NCBI GenBank assembly: GCA_037975125.1
Contig: CM075857.1
Span: 93,767,843-93,831,842, forward strand
Length of the DNA: 64,000 nucleotides
Reading direction: 5' to 3'
Source: Latrodectus hesperus
Lineage: Eukaryota > Arthropoda > Arachnida > Araneae > Theridiidae
Numbering within the stretch: position 1 is the stretch's first letter; each line of letters opens with the position of its first letter. Made by a program: the position numbers and the translations under genes. The notes beneath the pieces were generated by a model. That model searched no databases. It was given only the letters and a program-made list of their open reading frames with translations, and was not told where the DNA came from. Below, one piece after another: positions 1-12,205 of the stretch.

Positions 1-959
1 AGCGAAATTAAAATTAAACAAATATACTCCACTAAATTGCTTTTTTCACTTTTAAATCAGAAAACTTAATATTAAATTGAGAGCAAAATAAGTGACTATT
101 CACATTTGAATCTTTTCTTGGTCTACCATTCAATCAAAAATATTTATATTTATGTTTAAAATTGTGATTCGAAATTTCTATCGTCTGTAATTGATATTTA
201 GTCTTAAAAAATTACACAAATGGGGGCCCCCTTATTCTAGATGATTCATTGTATTAAGTGTCAAAACAACGAATAGAAAATTTCGTAATCGCATTTTAAA
301 CTCACAGCCATGGCATACACCTACACAAAGTTCTAACAGTACTTAATACATTAACACACAATTCAATATCGTATAAATATTTTTGATTAAATGGTAGAAT
401 ATTCGTATGTTAGTTGCCATTTACAGCATTCACATAAGTTTATTAAAATTTAAAGCAATTCATATGTAAAAGACTCTCCTATCTCTACTTCATGAATTGC
501 TTGGTTTTAAAATATAAAAAGCAATTTAGTTGAGAGATGCATCTAAAATTTCTCGATAACACACAAGCAACAGCTCTTGTCACTGGTGTGTTCGAAAGTT
601 TCTCAGAAGCATAAATGCTTCTGGAAATGTTTGGCAATTTCAGCAAAAAGCTTTATCCTGAGAATTTAAGTTAAATTTTAAATACTGTTAAAGAATTGAC
701 GTTTATTTGCAGCAGCAGTAGAAATATTTTTTATTTCACGGGATTATTTAAATTTCCCTACAAATTCAATTTGGTCACTTTAGAAATTAGATATAGCACT
801 GTACTTAGATTTAATGGTAATTTTAAAGGGTATATAACATTTTCATCTCTAGAAAAATTATAAAACGAGATTTTACAGTTTAAAATTCTTAGATCAATTA
901 ACTTTTCGATGTGAAAATTCTGTCATTTGCATAACCAACTATCGAACTCGTTAAATATA
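1..959. other. AT-rich intergenic DNA, nothing recognised
   Basis: Low-complexity AT-rich sequence. I see no long open reading frame, no paired termini and no tandem repeat. Confidence 0.6.
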
Positions 960-2359
960 CACTCTGTCAAAAAAGTATTGGGACACAATATAAGTTCATG
1001 AAATTTTATCATAATATGTAACTTAAATACACAATTGAAACAAAAAAGACGTATGACATTTTGTTAAATGCAGATCACAATGACTGAAACAAAACCCAAA
1101 TATTAATGTAATTATTGTTATAATTTAAAGAAAAAAAGTCAAGACAAAAAAGAGCTCAAAAAAGTAATGGGACACTGCCCAATAAATAAAAAGAACAAAA
1201 AATTTATAGTTAATATCTTGTTGGACCACCTTGGTACTTTATGACCTCTAACAATCGATTTGGCATGGATTTGACGAGTTTTGCACAAAACGAATCGTCG
1301 ATTTTGACCCACTCTTCAACCAGATGTTTTCTTAACTCGTGATTGTTAGAAATGTGGTGTTCATTAAGTTTTTGCTGAAAATAATCCCATACATGTTCTA
1401 TGGGATTAAGGTCTGGACTCTGTGCAAGAGTTTTAATCACACCAGGACTGTGGTAAAGGGCCATAACTTGCAAATGGGAGCAGTTTGTTTTGGGCTGTTA
1501 TCCTGGTAAAATTAAAATGGCTTGCTATTCCCAACTTTCTCGCACTTTGCTTTAAATTTTGCTTGAGAATGTCAAGATAGACATATCTATTCATTATACC
1601 ATCTATGAAATCTAAGTTTCAAACAAGTGAGCTTGCCATGCAGCCCCAGACTAATTGGTTGCGGCCTCCATACTTAACAGTGGGCAGCAAATTTTTGACA
1701 TGCAATTCCGTATTAGGTGTCCGCCAGACATTTTGCTTCCCATCTGATCCGAAAATGTTATATTTGCTTTCGTCTACGAAAATTACATTTTCCCAAAATT
1801 CCATATATTTTTAGCAAATGATAGTCTATCCTTTCGGTTTGCTTTGGAAATGTAGGGCTTTCTTCGAGGTACTCTACCATGATACCTATGTTCTCTTAAA
1901 ACATTTCTGACAGTTTCAGGAATTACAGATTTCCCGAACATACTTTTACATTTCAGTCATTTTTACTGTGCTGGATCTTAGATTAATGAGAACTTGTCTC
2001 ACAATCCACCTTTTTTCACGTTCAGTAAATATCCTAGGACTCCCTGATCTCTACTTTTTTCAACATTTTTTGTTTTTGATAACCTGTGAATAATGTTAAA
2101 TACAGTATATTTACTCAGCTCCAAGATTTGTCCTATACAGCGAACTGATTTTCCATTTTCCAATGGCTTATTACCAGATTTCCCACATCCAACGAAATCT
2201 CCTTGTTTTTCAGCCATTGCACTACATGTAACAGATTTTATTGACAACTTATGTTGAAAATTGTCTAAAAAAGTAATAGCAAATTAAATTTTATTTTGTG
2301 TGACATTTATTGTTTTACTTGCTCATTTCCAAAGTGTCCCAATACTTTTTTGACCCTTG
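960..2359 (-). mobile_element. Tc1-like DNA transposon, inactive
   Basis: The 1.4-kb element is bounded by inverted repeats. Positions 966-986 and 2334-2354 are perfect reverse complements (core GTCAAAAAAGTATTGGGAC). Outside this the ends read TA-CACTCT on the left and CCTTG-TA on the right, which fits the TA target duplication of the Tc1/mariner superfamily (TA at 958-959 and 2360-2361). The transposase lies on the minus strand and is broken, so the copy is fossil. Length and layout are normal for Tc1. Confidence 0.93.
1210..2247 (-). pseudogene. Tc1-like DDE transposase, frameshifted
   Basis: Three minus-strand pieces follow the order of a Tc1 transposase. 2247-1999 is the N-terminal helix-turn-helix DNA-binding part. 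1804-1619 holds the first catalytic Asp in VIFVDESKYNIF. 1473-1210 holds the DDE Glu in SPDLNPIEHVWDYF, and the frame ends with the family-typical GGPTRY-like tail. The second Asp sits in an FTQDNSPK-type motif near 1500, but it can only be read across a frameshift. In the family this enzyme cuts and pastes the element at TA sites. At least two frameshifts separate the pieces, so no functional protein is expected. Confidence 0.9.
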
Positions 2360-2530
2360 TATGCCTTTAAATTATACTCAAAAAGCTATATCAAATTATA
2401 AAGCTAAAATATTAGCAAAATTTCAATTATATAGTGTATACCAAATGTTAAAGCACCTCTTGATTACTTTTGCTTTTGTTTTAATGTGATAAATATTTTT
2501 ATAAATAGCTTTACATGTTACGCATCCCAA

Positions 2531-2557
2531 GTGTCCCGATAATTTTTTGACTGACTG
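2531..2557. mobile_element. Solo Tc1 terminal repeat next to the complete element
   Basis: GTGTCCCGATAATTTTTTGA at 2531-2550 is a diverged version of the right terminal repeat at 2334-2354 and is also followed by TA. No partner end was found upstream. It is probably the remains of a second, older related element. Positions 2360-2530 would then be its subterminal sequence or unique DNA. Confidence 0.55.
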
Positions 2558-2559
2558 TA

Positions 2560-5500
2560 TGCAATAGAGGTCTAAAGAAAGTATAAATCTTCCGTTGACA
2601 AGCAAGAGGGAAATTCGAAATTATAGTATCAATTTAAACTTAACGAATTCATTTAAACAGAAATGAAAACTAAAATCTGAATATTTAATTTAAGGATTTC
2701 CAGTAAATTAAAGATACTACATATAAAATGGGTGTGTTAAAAAGGATAACGAGTAAATCCATTTTTTAATGTGCATCAAAATTCAAGTTACCGTGCAGGT
2801 CAAGCTGAACACTGAATGGTTTACCGTTTTGACCGTCTATTCAACAATTTGCTTTCGGTTGCCACATTGAGCTTGCAGCTTAAAGTGGTTCGAGATACTT
2901 TCCAAATTCTAGATTTCAGTCTAATTCAAAGAATGACTTTTGCTATAATAGGTTTCTCATGGTTGCATTTGAAATCATTCTTAGAACTGGTCCAAATAAT
3001 ACTAAGTTTATACCTGATTTAGCACAAGCTTATTTGATTCAGATTTCAGCAGGGGAAAACGTACCTAGCTTTCAATGTTTCTGTTTAATTATTAAACGCA
3101 GAGCCGACTGTCGAATGGTTAGTTCAATAGTTCATTTTTTTAATTGAACAGTTACTTTTTTAGTTCAATAGTTCGTGCTTTTTTAATCCCGTGTTGGATA
3201 CTTGCATTACGTTAGAATCCATTTTAAACTACAGCTACTAGTCCAGCTAAGGTTCTTGTGGGCGAAAAGGACAAGTGGAACCTAGTTATTAAATGAAAAG
3301 ACAAACTTTAAATTATACAATTCAAGCAGAACACACAAGCGATATTTTTCGTTAAGTGCTATTGAAACAAAATTAGATCTCTTTTCACTGAAGTTTCAGT
3401 TTAAAAATGAAAATTTGAAATTCAACATTCCAACGCATAGAAGTTTAAATTTTATAAAGTCCCAACGATATTTCGCATTAGTAAATGTTATTGTATATAA
3501 ATGGATAAAACAAATCAATTCTCTTATGAAAGCTCTTGGGTTAGGAATTCATTAAATATTGAAATCTGCACAATCTTCACTCAATTTTTCCCCCAGCAGA
3601 AATGCGTAGAAGACGAATTTTCCTTCTTTCAGCATTGTTGATTCTTTCTTGAAGAGAGAATTCCAAACTGAAATCTGACATCACACATACTTAATGACAA
3701 CGAGACAAAAACTATCCGGAGATTAAATTAGCGTTAATATTTGTTTTAAAAATTACTAATATGTTATCTGAAAAGTTTATTTCAAAAAGTATTTTGCTAA
3801 CTTCATGGCATTGAAATTTTGAGTTCAGAGACGGACAAAATTCTGTGAGGAATACTATAAATATAATTCTTATACAACTTCAAATAAAGTTTGTAGTGAT
3901 ATTTAAATTTATTATTTTATTTTTGATTAAAAAACGTTTTTTTATTAAATACTTGTCCTGGCCTTTAATTAATTCACTTTTCTCTTCTATATTTATTTCA
4001 ACAAAAGCAAAAAGCTACTTTTATAGATGAGCAATTTAATGCGTGTGTATATATTCGATATTATAATTGATCAAATAACTCATTTGGAACACAACACATT
4101 AGTTTAGAAAAGAAAACTTTGGTTGACTCAATATATTTTGCATGAACTTGGTGTAAGTTGCAGAAAAGTGATTTGGGTCCCGTTCCACTTAGTTGTAGTG
4201 CAAAAAATGACCATTGAGCAAGAAACAAGCAGACAACGAGGATTAATATTGAAATGCGATTTGAATGCAGTTTTTAATTGAGCATCTGGATATCTGTCAG
4301 TTCATTGTTAGTAGCAATACTTATTCATTTGTACTTGCTAACTTGTCTTGCATAATAAAATTTAGTTTAGATGGCAAGCTTACATTCTCGTAGAAATTTT
4401 TACGGTTAATAAAAATCTAAATCAAACGTACTATGAAATATATTCTTAATTTTAATATAAAGATAAAATGTTGTAAATATAAGCATTAACTACATTTGGC
4501 AAGTTTTGGTCGGTTTTAAATAATTTAATACACATACTTACATACTTAGAATTCTTCAATTTTTAATTCTATTTCATATAAACAGTTAAAATCTTTAAAA
4601 GCTTTAAATATTTGTTCTATAAAACTGATTTTATTTAAAACAGTCACTGAATTTGCTGCAATATTTTAATTTCATAAATTTATAATATATAAAGCTATAG
4701 AATAGTATTTAAGATCAAACGCTATACTGTTAATTTTAACTGAACCGAGAAGCCTCTAAAATGTGTGTGTGTGTGTGTGTGTGAGCTCACCTAATTTGAT
4801 ATGTATTATGGAAGTTACGATGTACATCCGTAATACACTTCTCGGAGAAAGTTAAAATTTATTTGTAGTCTTCATTTGAAATTAGGGCATTAAATATTCG
4901 GAATTAAATTGTTCCCAATTTCTGACAAATGCGAACACAATTACTGCCATGTTTAGTTTCCAAAATCTTCAACCGCTTGCACTTGAATATTTAGCTCCAT
5001 GAGCATTTATTCAACATTGGGCGAAGTTGTTCCATGTGGAATCCGAATGGCAAACAGCAGATCGCAATTAGCCCTAATCAGCTAAGCCTTAGTGTCATTA
5101 TGACAAGTAAACAAACCAAAAATCAAAACTTGCCAAATTCGTAGTAATTGCTATAGTTAATTAAACACTCAGTTACCGGAAAGTTTTTTGCTAGAAATTA
5201 ACGTGTAAACGGTCCTCCCCCACCCAATTCGTTTCAAATTTTCAGAAGGAAATTAATGACAAATTGAAGCCGAATGCTCAATTTTAGCTTAAGCGGATGT
5301 CTAAACTAATTTTGGTTTATAAAAAAAGGAAATTAGCTTTTCTCATTCATGCTGTATGAATTAAATTTAATGTATTAATTTAAAGTTACAATTTAGTTTA
5401 AACAATAAAAATTTTATAAATTAATCAGTGAGAAGTATTTGAACAAAAAGTTATTGAAGCAATATTTGCATGTGTTGTCTATAATATTTCCCATTTCTCT

Positions 5501-6440
5501 ACAAATTTTAAGAAAATAAATCGGAATAAACAGGAAGATAGTAGAACTGAAATTATAGAACCTTTAGTTTGATGAAATATATTATGTACGCATAATTTAA
5601 GTACTGAAAATAGAAAAATACCAAAGATAATTAGCTCACTGAAAACGTTAATTTGGCTAGATACATAAATGATTAATTTTATGAAAATATTTGATTTTGA
5701 CGAATATTATGACATAATCAGATAAAATTTAATAAATCTTCAAATATATTTAAAGCTCAGATTGATGCTCGATTGTTCAGTAGAACTGGGACAGTTGACA
5801 ACCCAGATGGCTAATAAAATTAGCATCGGAACTGTGAACATATCTTAAAATATAGATCATTGAGAAAAATTACTTTCATGCGCAACAATTAGCTATGAAA
5901 ACATTTCTGAAGAAATGATTTCAAATATGAGAAATAAAAAAAAACATCTGATATAGAAATGTAAGAAAGAGTAATAAAATGTATAAAAATTTTCAGTTTT
6001 AAGATACATTCAAATTAAAAATAAAGTGCTTTAAGATAATTTATATGCTAAAATAAATGCAATATTTTAACTACATGGCAATGTTTTCGCAAATTAGAAT
6101 GTATTGACAAATAGTAGTGTGCTGAACAATAATTAATTAAATTTCTCTTAGAATTCATGTATGAAATATTAAATGTAATATACATATATTACATCTTCAT
6201 TAGTGTAATAAAACTTTTGGAATGTTTTAAAATGAATTGTGTTGAAAATTTATAAAATGATATTCAGATACGAATTATGAAAACCTAATAAGCATAGTTG
6301 AAATGTGATATGTAAATTGATATACACGATTCTAAAATTGTTTATACGTATGTGTGCATTATTTCTGTTTAAATTCGATAATACTGTTACTGAGTTTTCA
6401 TTTATATGGCAAGTTGTGGTTTTACAATTAAAATCGTTTC
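2560..6440. other. AT-rich intergenic DNA with one GT microsatellite
   Basis: Nearly 4 kb with no recognised coding sequence or element. Open frames are short and without recognisable motifs. A short imperfect repeat of AGTTCAATAGTTC occurs near 3120 and 3163. The only clear feature is the (GT)n at 4761-4783. Confidence 0.6.
4761..4783 (+). repeat. (GT)n microsatellite
   Basis: About eleven uninterrupted TG dinucleotides, followed by GAGCTC. Confidence 0.95.
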
Positions 6441-6449
6441 ACTGCGGAT

Positions 6450-9400
6450 ATGTTGGCTGGAGGACCACTTTGCTGCAAATAGAAATATAATTAGAGGGTG
6501 GATTAGTTGAGAAATTAGTTCTGTGAAGAGTTTTTCTCCTTCGATATATTGTGCGAAGGAAGCATGCCGACAGAGTATAGGTATTTACTTTAGAACTGCA
6601 TATGTTTAAAAAAGTACATAGTTTGCTACTGTGCTTTGTCGTAATTTATGCTTAGGACATGTTCTATAATAAACTTGCTTTTTTCAAAGTAGTGATAGTG
6701 GTGAACTTGAAAGTGGTGTAGTCCTGTGGCATACATACGTTACACAAGATGAAGTAATTATTTGCATTTCACGAAAGTATCTGCAAATGAAGCAGTTCTA
6801 AATTGTGTGTGTGAGGATTAATCAAACTCTCTTCCCCAAAGTAATCACCATGCTAGAGGATTCAAAGACTGGGGAGAGGAATATTTGTGTATCTAAGTAT
6901 ATGGAATACCTGAATGGTTTTAATATCCTATTTGTGTCATGTTTCTAGTTGTAAATATTATTTTGAAGAGTTCTTTTAGAAAAGTTTGTTTTCCAGTGTT
7001 ACTATATTGACGTATATGGAGGTAGTGCTGAGACCACTTAAGTTAGATTTTCAATTTACTTTGCTTATTGTATATGAAAGAAGAATTATGAGAAAGGAGT
7101 TATAACAAAAATTGTTCTATAGAGGAATCCCTTTCAACTAAATATTCGAGGGAGCATGTTTGTTAAATACGCTTTTTGTTTCTTTGGATTTACTTTTGAG
7201 GAATGATCTCAAAAATGTCTTCATCCACGAGTTGTGCTATTTTGACATGGAGGTGGCATACAAAATAGAATATTCCTTGTATATCGATATCTTTATCTGT
7301 GCTATTATAGGTAATTAAGGCTTTTCACAATATTTTTGAAGAATTTTTTCAACGATCAAAATTGAAGCTGTCTTGCTTTATATGGAGGTGGAAATATATT
7401 TAAAGGGAGGCTATATATTAATTTCCGATATACTCTGGTTCGAATGCTTCTAAATTGAATCAAGGAAGTTACGTTGCTTTGAATTGCATTTTCGAAATTA
7501 AAACTTGTCAGTATCTGTCAGTTCATGATAGTAATGTGCTCAACACTCCTTCACCTGGCTTATCGTTATTGGTCGACCAGAATCGCATCAACACAATGAA
7601 AAGTAATTTTGCGAAGGTATACTGTTCAAGATTGTATGTTGGATTTAGCTTTGCAAATATTAAGACTGGATATTCTTATTCACGGGAGGTACAGTACATC
7701 TTCATTATATGGAAGTGGAAATAATTGAGGGGGAGGTCTAGTCCATGTTCACTCTGAGAATGAATATTTCTCCGAGTATGTGTTAGCGAGAAATGATACT
7801 CTACAGACATGTTAAATTCGGGAAAATTGTGCGTTTCTTGTCCATGTGTACTGTCCTATGGTTTAATCTTCGTGGGCTGTTCCTCTTTCACAAATGATAC
7901 TATTTCGCTGCATGGTTTCTTGGTGACGTAACATTAAAATTTGTATTCATTTGGCGATGGAAATGTACTTTTAAGGAGGAGGTTTGTATGCAGTTCGTTC
8001 TTTGGACACCCTTCATGAAGCGTAATATTTGAAGATAGATCATTACTCAATGGATTAAAAAAGCTGCAAATTATGGACGTTATTTATATAATAAACTGCT
8101 TGTATGTGCTGGCCCTATGTTAGAATTATTTTTAAGCATTATGCTTTAAAACACTGTTTTTTCACATGGTGTAGTGTTCTGCTCAATATGGGGTTGTATA
8201 ACAAACATATCTCTTATTTGGAGGTGTTCTCTAATTTTGTTCTGAGGGGTAATTCGAAAATATGTTATTTGAGTGAATAATAAGTCACTGGGCAGTTAGT
8301 ATATTTGATAAATTCAAATCTGTTTGTCCTTGTCATATAATGAATACATCATTGTAGAATGTATATTTATAAATGTTCTGATGATGAGAGAGAGAATTTA
8401 TCCCTAGGAGGAAATAGCTCTAAATTTATTTCGCTCACTGGATTGGTACTGTTTTGATGAATATGGTGGTGATGTATAGCTTGTTTTGTATTTATATAAT
8501 ATATAATATGGAGGTGGAATTATGCTTGTTTTGGGGGATGCTATATTGACTTTGATCTTTGTGAGAGCTGGTCATGAAAATCGGTAAATTCGGAAATGCT
8601 TATTTATGGGAATTTGGCAAAGTAAACACATCACATTTTATAATAACAATATTTCTTGTTAATCATATTGGATTTATGTATTTGGGTAATGATCTAATTG
8701 CTAGTTTTCTTTCATAAATAACTGATTCTGATTTTTAACGAGATATTACATAATGTATTTTTAAATGGAGGTGGTCATGTGATTAATTTAGGGGGAGGTT
8801 TATTCAAATCTTGTTGAACCAATTGCAATTATATTTTTCGTATTAAAGAACTAAGTATTATTTCAAGTACTTCTTTGACTTATTCTTACTGCTATTATGG
8901 CTGTGTTGGACTTGTAAAAGCTTTCCGTCCTCGGGTAAATATTTTTGATTTAATCTATCAATTATAGATGGTACTATTCTGAGAAATATGACACTTATTA
9001 TTTTGTAGTTATTTTTATTTGCTGGTGGAAATGTGTATTATTTAGGGGAGGCATTTTTCAAATTTTACTCTTTGGAGAAACAATTCGAAAATGTGGTATT
9101 TGGGGAAGGAATGACACACTGGACATTTAGTATGTTGAACTTAATATATAACAAACACACTGTTTGTCCGAGTATTATAATGGATAAATCTTTAAGGAAT
9201 GCCCTGCTATTTGTTCCTACGGTGGGATTATCCTTAAAAGTTGTTCTAAGAGATTTTATTGTTCACAGACGTGGTATTGTTTTGATAAATATGGTGGTGA
9301 TAAACAGATTCTTTTGTATTTCACTTTATTATAAGGAGGTGGCATTATGTGTTTATTTAAGGGGAGGCTATAGATAAAATTTCCTTGCGAGGTAGTTTTT

Positions 9401-9560
9401 TTAGCATATTTACGTAAATTTAAACAGACTTATTACTTGCTGGTTGTATTTACTTCGAGAATTTCTTACTTCAGGCAAATATACTATATTCCTGATATTG
9501 TGGATTAATCTTTAAGTTGTCTAATTGCTTTCTTTCATATATAAACATAACTGGTTTTAG
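6450..9560 (+). repeat. Diverged irregular repeats with a GGAGGTGG...GGGGAGG core
   Basis: A two-part G-rich motif recurs near 6459, 7018, 7248, 7382, 7710, 7953, 8219, 8509, 8765, 9022 and 9332. From 7382 on the spacing is roughly 240-330 bp. A typical copy reads TATGGAGGTGG, then 15-20 AT-rich bases, then GGGGAGGCTAT. Longer homology shows a higher-order period near 830 bp: 8245-8350 matches 9080-9185, 8446-8560 matches 9268-9380, and 8680-8725 matches about 9505-9560. The plus strand is rich in G and T and poor in C. No reading frame persists from copy to copy, so I do not call it coding. It may be an old complex satellite or a modular non-coding transcript. Confidence 0.75.
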
Positions 9561-10061
9561 AATCTATGTATGGAGGCGACTATTTCTTTGAATCTGTGTA
9601 TGTGGAGGTGACTGTTTCTTTGAATCTATGTATGTTGAGGCGACTGTTTCGTTGAATCTATGTATGTGGAGGTGACTCTTTCGTTGAATCTATGTATGTG
9701 GAGGTGACTCTTTCGTTGAATCTATGTATGTGGAGGTGACTCTTTCGTTGAATCTATGTATGTGGAGGTGACTATTTCGTTGGATCTATGTATGTGGAGG
9801 TGACTATTTCGTTGAATCTATGTATGTGGAGGTGACTATTTCGTTGAATCTATGTATGCTGGAGGTGACTATTTCGTTGAATCTATGTATGCTGGAGGTG
9901 ACTTTTTCGTTGAATCTATGTATGCTGGAGGTGACTATTTCGTTGAATCTATGTATGCTGGAGGTGACTATTTCGTTGAATCTATGTATGCTGGAGGTGA
10001 CTATTTCTTTGAATCTATTGTATGCTGGAGGTGACTTTCGTTGAATCTATGTATGCTGGAG
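9561..10061 (+). repeat. 32/33-bp minisatellite, about 16 copies
   Basis: The unit reads AATCTATGTATGTGGAGGTG followed by ACTATTTCGTTG. Copies up to about 9847 are 32 bp (GTATGTGG). Later copies are 33 bp (GTATGCTGG), apparently from one inserted base that then spread. The 33-bp half gives an open frame with an 11-residue repeat (GGDYFVESMYA), but the 32-bp half shifts frame each unit, so I read this frame as incidental. The GGAGGTG core matches the conserved motif of the upstream diverged repeats, which suggests the array arose from it. Confidence 0.95.
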
Positions 10062-10066
10062 GCTGC

Positions 10067-10191
10067 TTAGAAAACGTTTGGAGGAGTGTCTTTAGAAAAC
10101 GTTTGGAGGAGTGTCTTTAGAAAACGTGTGGAGGAGTGTCTTTAGAAAACGTGTGGAGGAGTGTCTTTAGAAAACGTGTTTGGTGGAGGCT
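10067..10191 (+). repeat. 25-bp minisatellite, five copies
   Basis: TTAGAAAACGTGTGGAGGAG followed by TGTCT repeats at 10067, 10092, 10117, 10142 and 10167. It follows directly on the 32/33-bp array and keeps the GGAGG core. Single related GGTGGAGG and GGAGGGG motifs continue to about 10245. Confidence 0.95.
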
Positions 10192-10303
10192 TTTATGAAT
10201 ATCTGTATGGAGGGGCTCGTCTGAATATTTGCTTGGTGGTGGTTGTTTTGAAAACTTGTTCGATAGTTTTTTATGTCACACATTAAAGATAATTCCTTTA
10301 TTT

Positions 10304-10324
10304 GAAGTTCTCAGTGAGAACTTC
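10304..10324. other. Perfect 9-bp stem-loop
   Basis: GAAGTTCTC, a 3-base loop AGT, and GAGAACTTC. It lies just downstream of the minisatellites. It could be an RNA hairpin at the 3' side of a transcript, or chance. Confidence 0.5.
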
Positions 10325-10644
10325 CATTTTAATTAATTAATTTTTTTGTTCAAGCGCAGCTCGTTAATTTTATGTTCTATTGGTTTATTTATATCATCAA
10401 TTGGCTTAATTGGTTTAAAAAAATTTAACTATACTTTTGTACTATGCACACATACTTTTGTTATATTGCAATTCCTATTTTTATTTAAATATCCTTTGCT
10501 TTAAACAATAACCAGTGTTTTAACATTATTTATATGTATTCACTCAGAATTGTGATTTATGTAATTATTTTGCTATATTTTATAATTTAGTACTCAGTAC
10601 TGCTTGATATTCAAATTTATGATTTGTATTTTTTTTTAGTTTAC

Positions 10645-10812
10645 CAAGCCAAAGTAGCTTGCAGTGTATTTTATTTATTATAACAATTGTCATGTAGTTC
10701 ATTGATTTGTATTTTTATGTTTACGTTTCAAGCCAAAGTAGCTTGCAGTGTATTTTATAACAATTGCCATGCATTTCATTGTAGTTCATTGATTGTTAAT
10801 AAATTATTGTAA
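10645..10812 (+). repeat. Tandem duplication, 84-bp period
   Basis: CAAGCCAAAGTAGCTTGCAG starts at 10645 and again at 10729. Both copies continue through TGTATTTTAT and a CAATTGYCATG...TTCATTGAT stretch. The second copy is followed by AATAAA near 10798. Confidence 0.85.
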
Positions 10813-11464
10813 CAATAAGCATGCATTATTTTCTTTTAAATTATTTACTTACATTTATTTAATAATACATTTTAAACTGTTTACACATTTAGAACCATTG
10901 ACAGTCTTACCTAAGAACATTTGAAAACATGAAAGCAATGCATAAAATGAGAAATATGTCACATGCTAAAACCTACTTTTTCCTTCTACGCCAAACAATT
11001 CAAAAAGTTAGATATTGAGTCCATAAATAAATGAAACTTCCAACAAATCTGCTTATTATCTTTTTGTTAAACATTCACACTCTCCAAACTGAAAAGATTT
11101 GATCCTAGATGCTTTACAAATTAATTCGTGAATAAAAGGCAGCCGCCATATTTCAATTATTTATTAATGACAATTTCTTTTGAAAGTTTATATAAGTTTT
11201 TACGCAGAGAGAGTTTGCTTCATTTTGGACCTTGCACTAAAAAATCAAAACAACCTAACATATTCTTCGTGGCTTCCACTCCCAAATCAAGTTTACATTT
11301 TGAAATGATTGAAAATCCATTTTAAAATCCATAACTTTCTGTAAAGAAATATTAGTGAGAGCTAAATGAGATCATAAACTTACCAACAAAATTCCGAAAG
11401 ATATTTATCCGTTGGAGCTAAAAGTGATTTTCAGGTTAATGCTTAAGTCAGCAATACTGTGCTT
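10813..11464. other. AT-rich DNA, no gene recognised
   Basis: No supported coding sequence. TTTGGACCTTGCACTAAAAA near 11224 is similar to a stretch near 18577 (TTTGGACCTTGTGCCACAAA, followed by CCAACCAAC), which suggests a short dispersed repeat. The two share too little to name a family. Confidence 0.45.
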
Positions 11465-11650
11465 ATGTTACTTATGGCACTTGGACAATCAAATTCGCTG
11501 TATTCGCAAATTCGTTGGCTATGTGAACTGAAGTCAGTAGGTGGCATCTTTCATTTAACCAAGGCACAACATTGATGAAAGTACGATTTTTCCTAAATTC
11601 CTCCGATAGATGGCACCACCCGAGGTTACTCTTTTTCAATTCTTTGTGTT
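11465..11650 (-). mobile_element. SINE body fragment, 5'-truncated
   Basis: The reverse complement matches the body of the SINE at 53013-53400. Shared blocks include GGTGGTGCCATCTATCGG, GTACTTTCA, AAAGATGCYMCCTAYTGACTT and the 3' end GTCCAAGTGCCATAAGTAA. The tRNA-like head is missing. The SINE match accounts for most of a GC-richer open frame on this strand (to about 11726), so I do not treat that frame as a gene. 11651-12142 holds nothing I recognise. Confidence 0.85.
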
Positions 11651-12141
11651 TGTAAAATGTACCCATTAGAAGTACGTGGTTATATTGTTTAAAAAAAGCA
11701 TGAACCAGTCCTGTGGATACATTCATAAGCGTTCTAAGCTTTCTCAGTTTTCATTTTTCATAAAGCTTTTCTGTCAATTTGTTAGTTACTCTTAACTCGT
11801 ATTGGGAAACGGGACCCAACTATTTTATAATAGGGGATGCTCATTCTTTCTCATAAATAACGAAAAGTTATCTTAAAGTTCTACTGGCATGTGCAATGTC
11901 AACAATGCTTAATGCTTGTGTAAGTGTGTATCAAAAGTGTGCATCTTGTAAGATGGGACATCCTCGGTGATCCGGTAAAATCCGGGTGTTGAGTGTGTCC
12001 TCAAATAACAGAAAACATGTGCGTTGTGTATGTCAAACCATTTTCTAATAATATCGTTCATTGTGATATAATTTCATGAAAACTCATGTTTAATTCTTTG
12101 GTACATTAGATAAGTATTATGTTTTAATAAAAAAATTGAGA

Positions 12142-12142
<1 letters not shown>

Positions 12143-12198
<56 letters not shown>
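12143..12198. repeat. (TA)n microsatellite
   Basis: About 28 AT/TA dinucleotides in very AT-rich DNA. Confidence 0.95.

Positions 12199-12205
<7 letters not shown>

Noticed and set aside
2423..2605. 60-codon minus-strand frame next to the first Tc1 element
   Set aside because: It runs across a solo terminal repeat and AT-rich DNA and has no transposase or other motif.
9033..9377. 114-codon plus-strand frame
   Set aside because: It covers one unit of the diverged G-rich repeats; homologous units at 8.2-8.6 kb do not keep the frame.
9820..10044. Repetitive GGDYFVESMYA peptide as a possible silk-like or structural protein
   Set aside because: The frame exists only in the 33-bp half of the minisatellite; the 32-bp units upstream shift frame every repeat, and there is no start context, signal peptide or flanking coding sequence.
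11472..11726. 84-codon minus-strand open frame of balanced composition
   Set aside because: Most of it is the body of a SINE that is present elsewhere in the window with clear target duplications.
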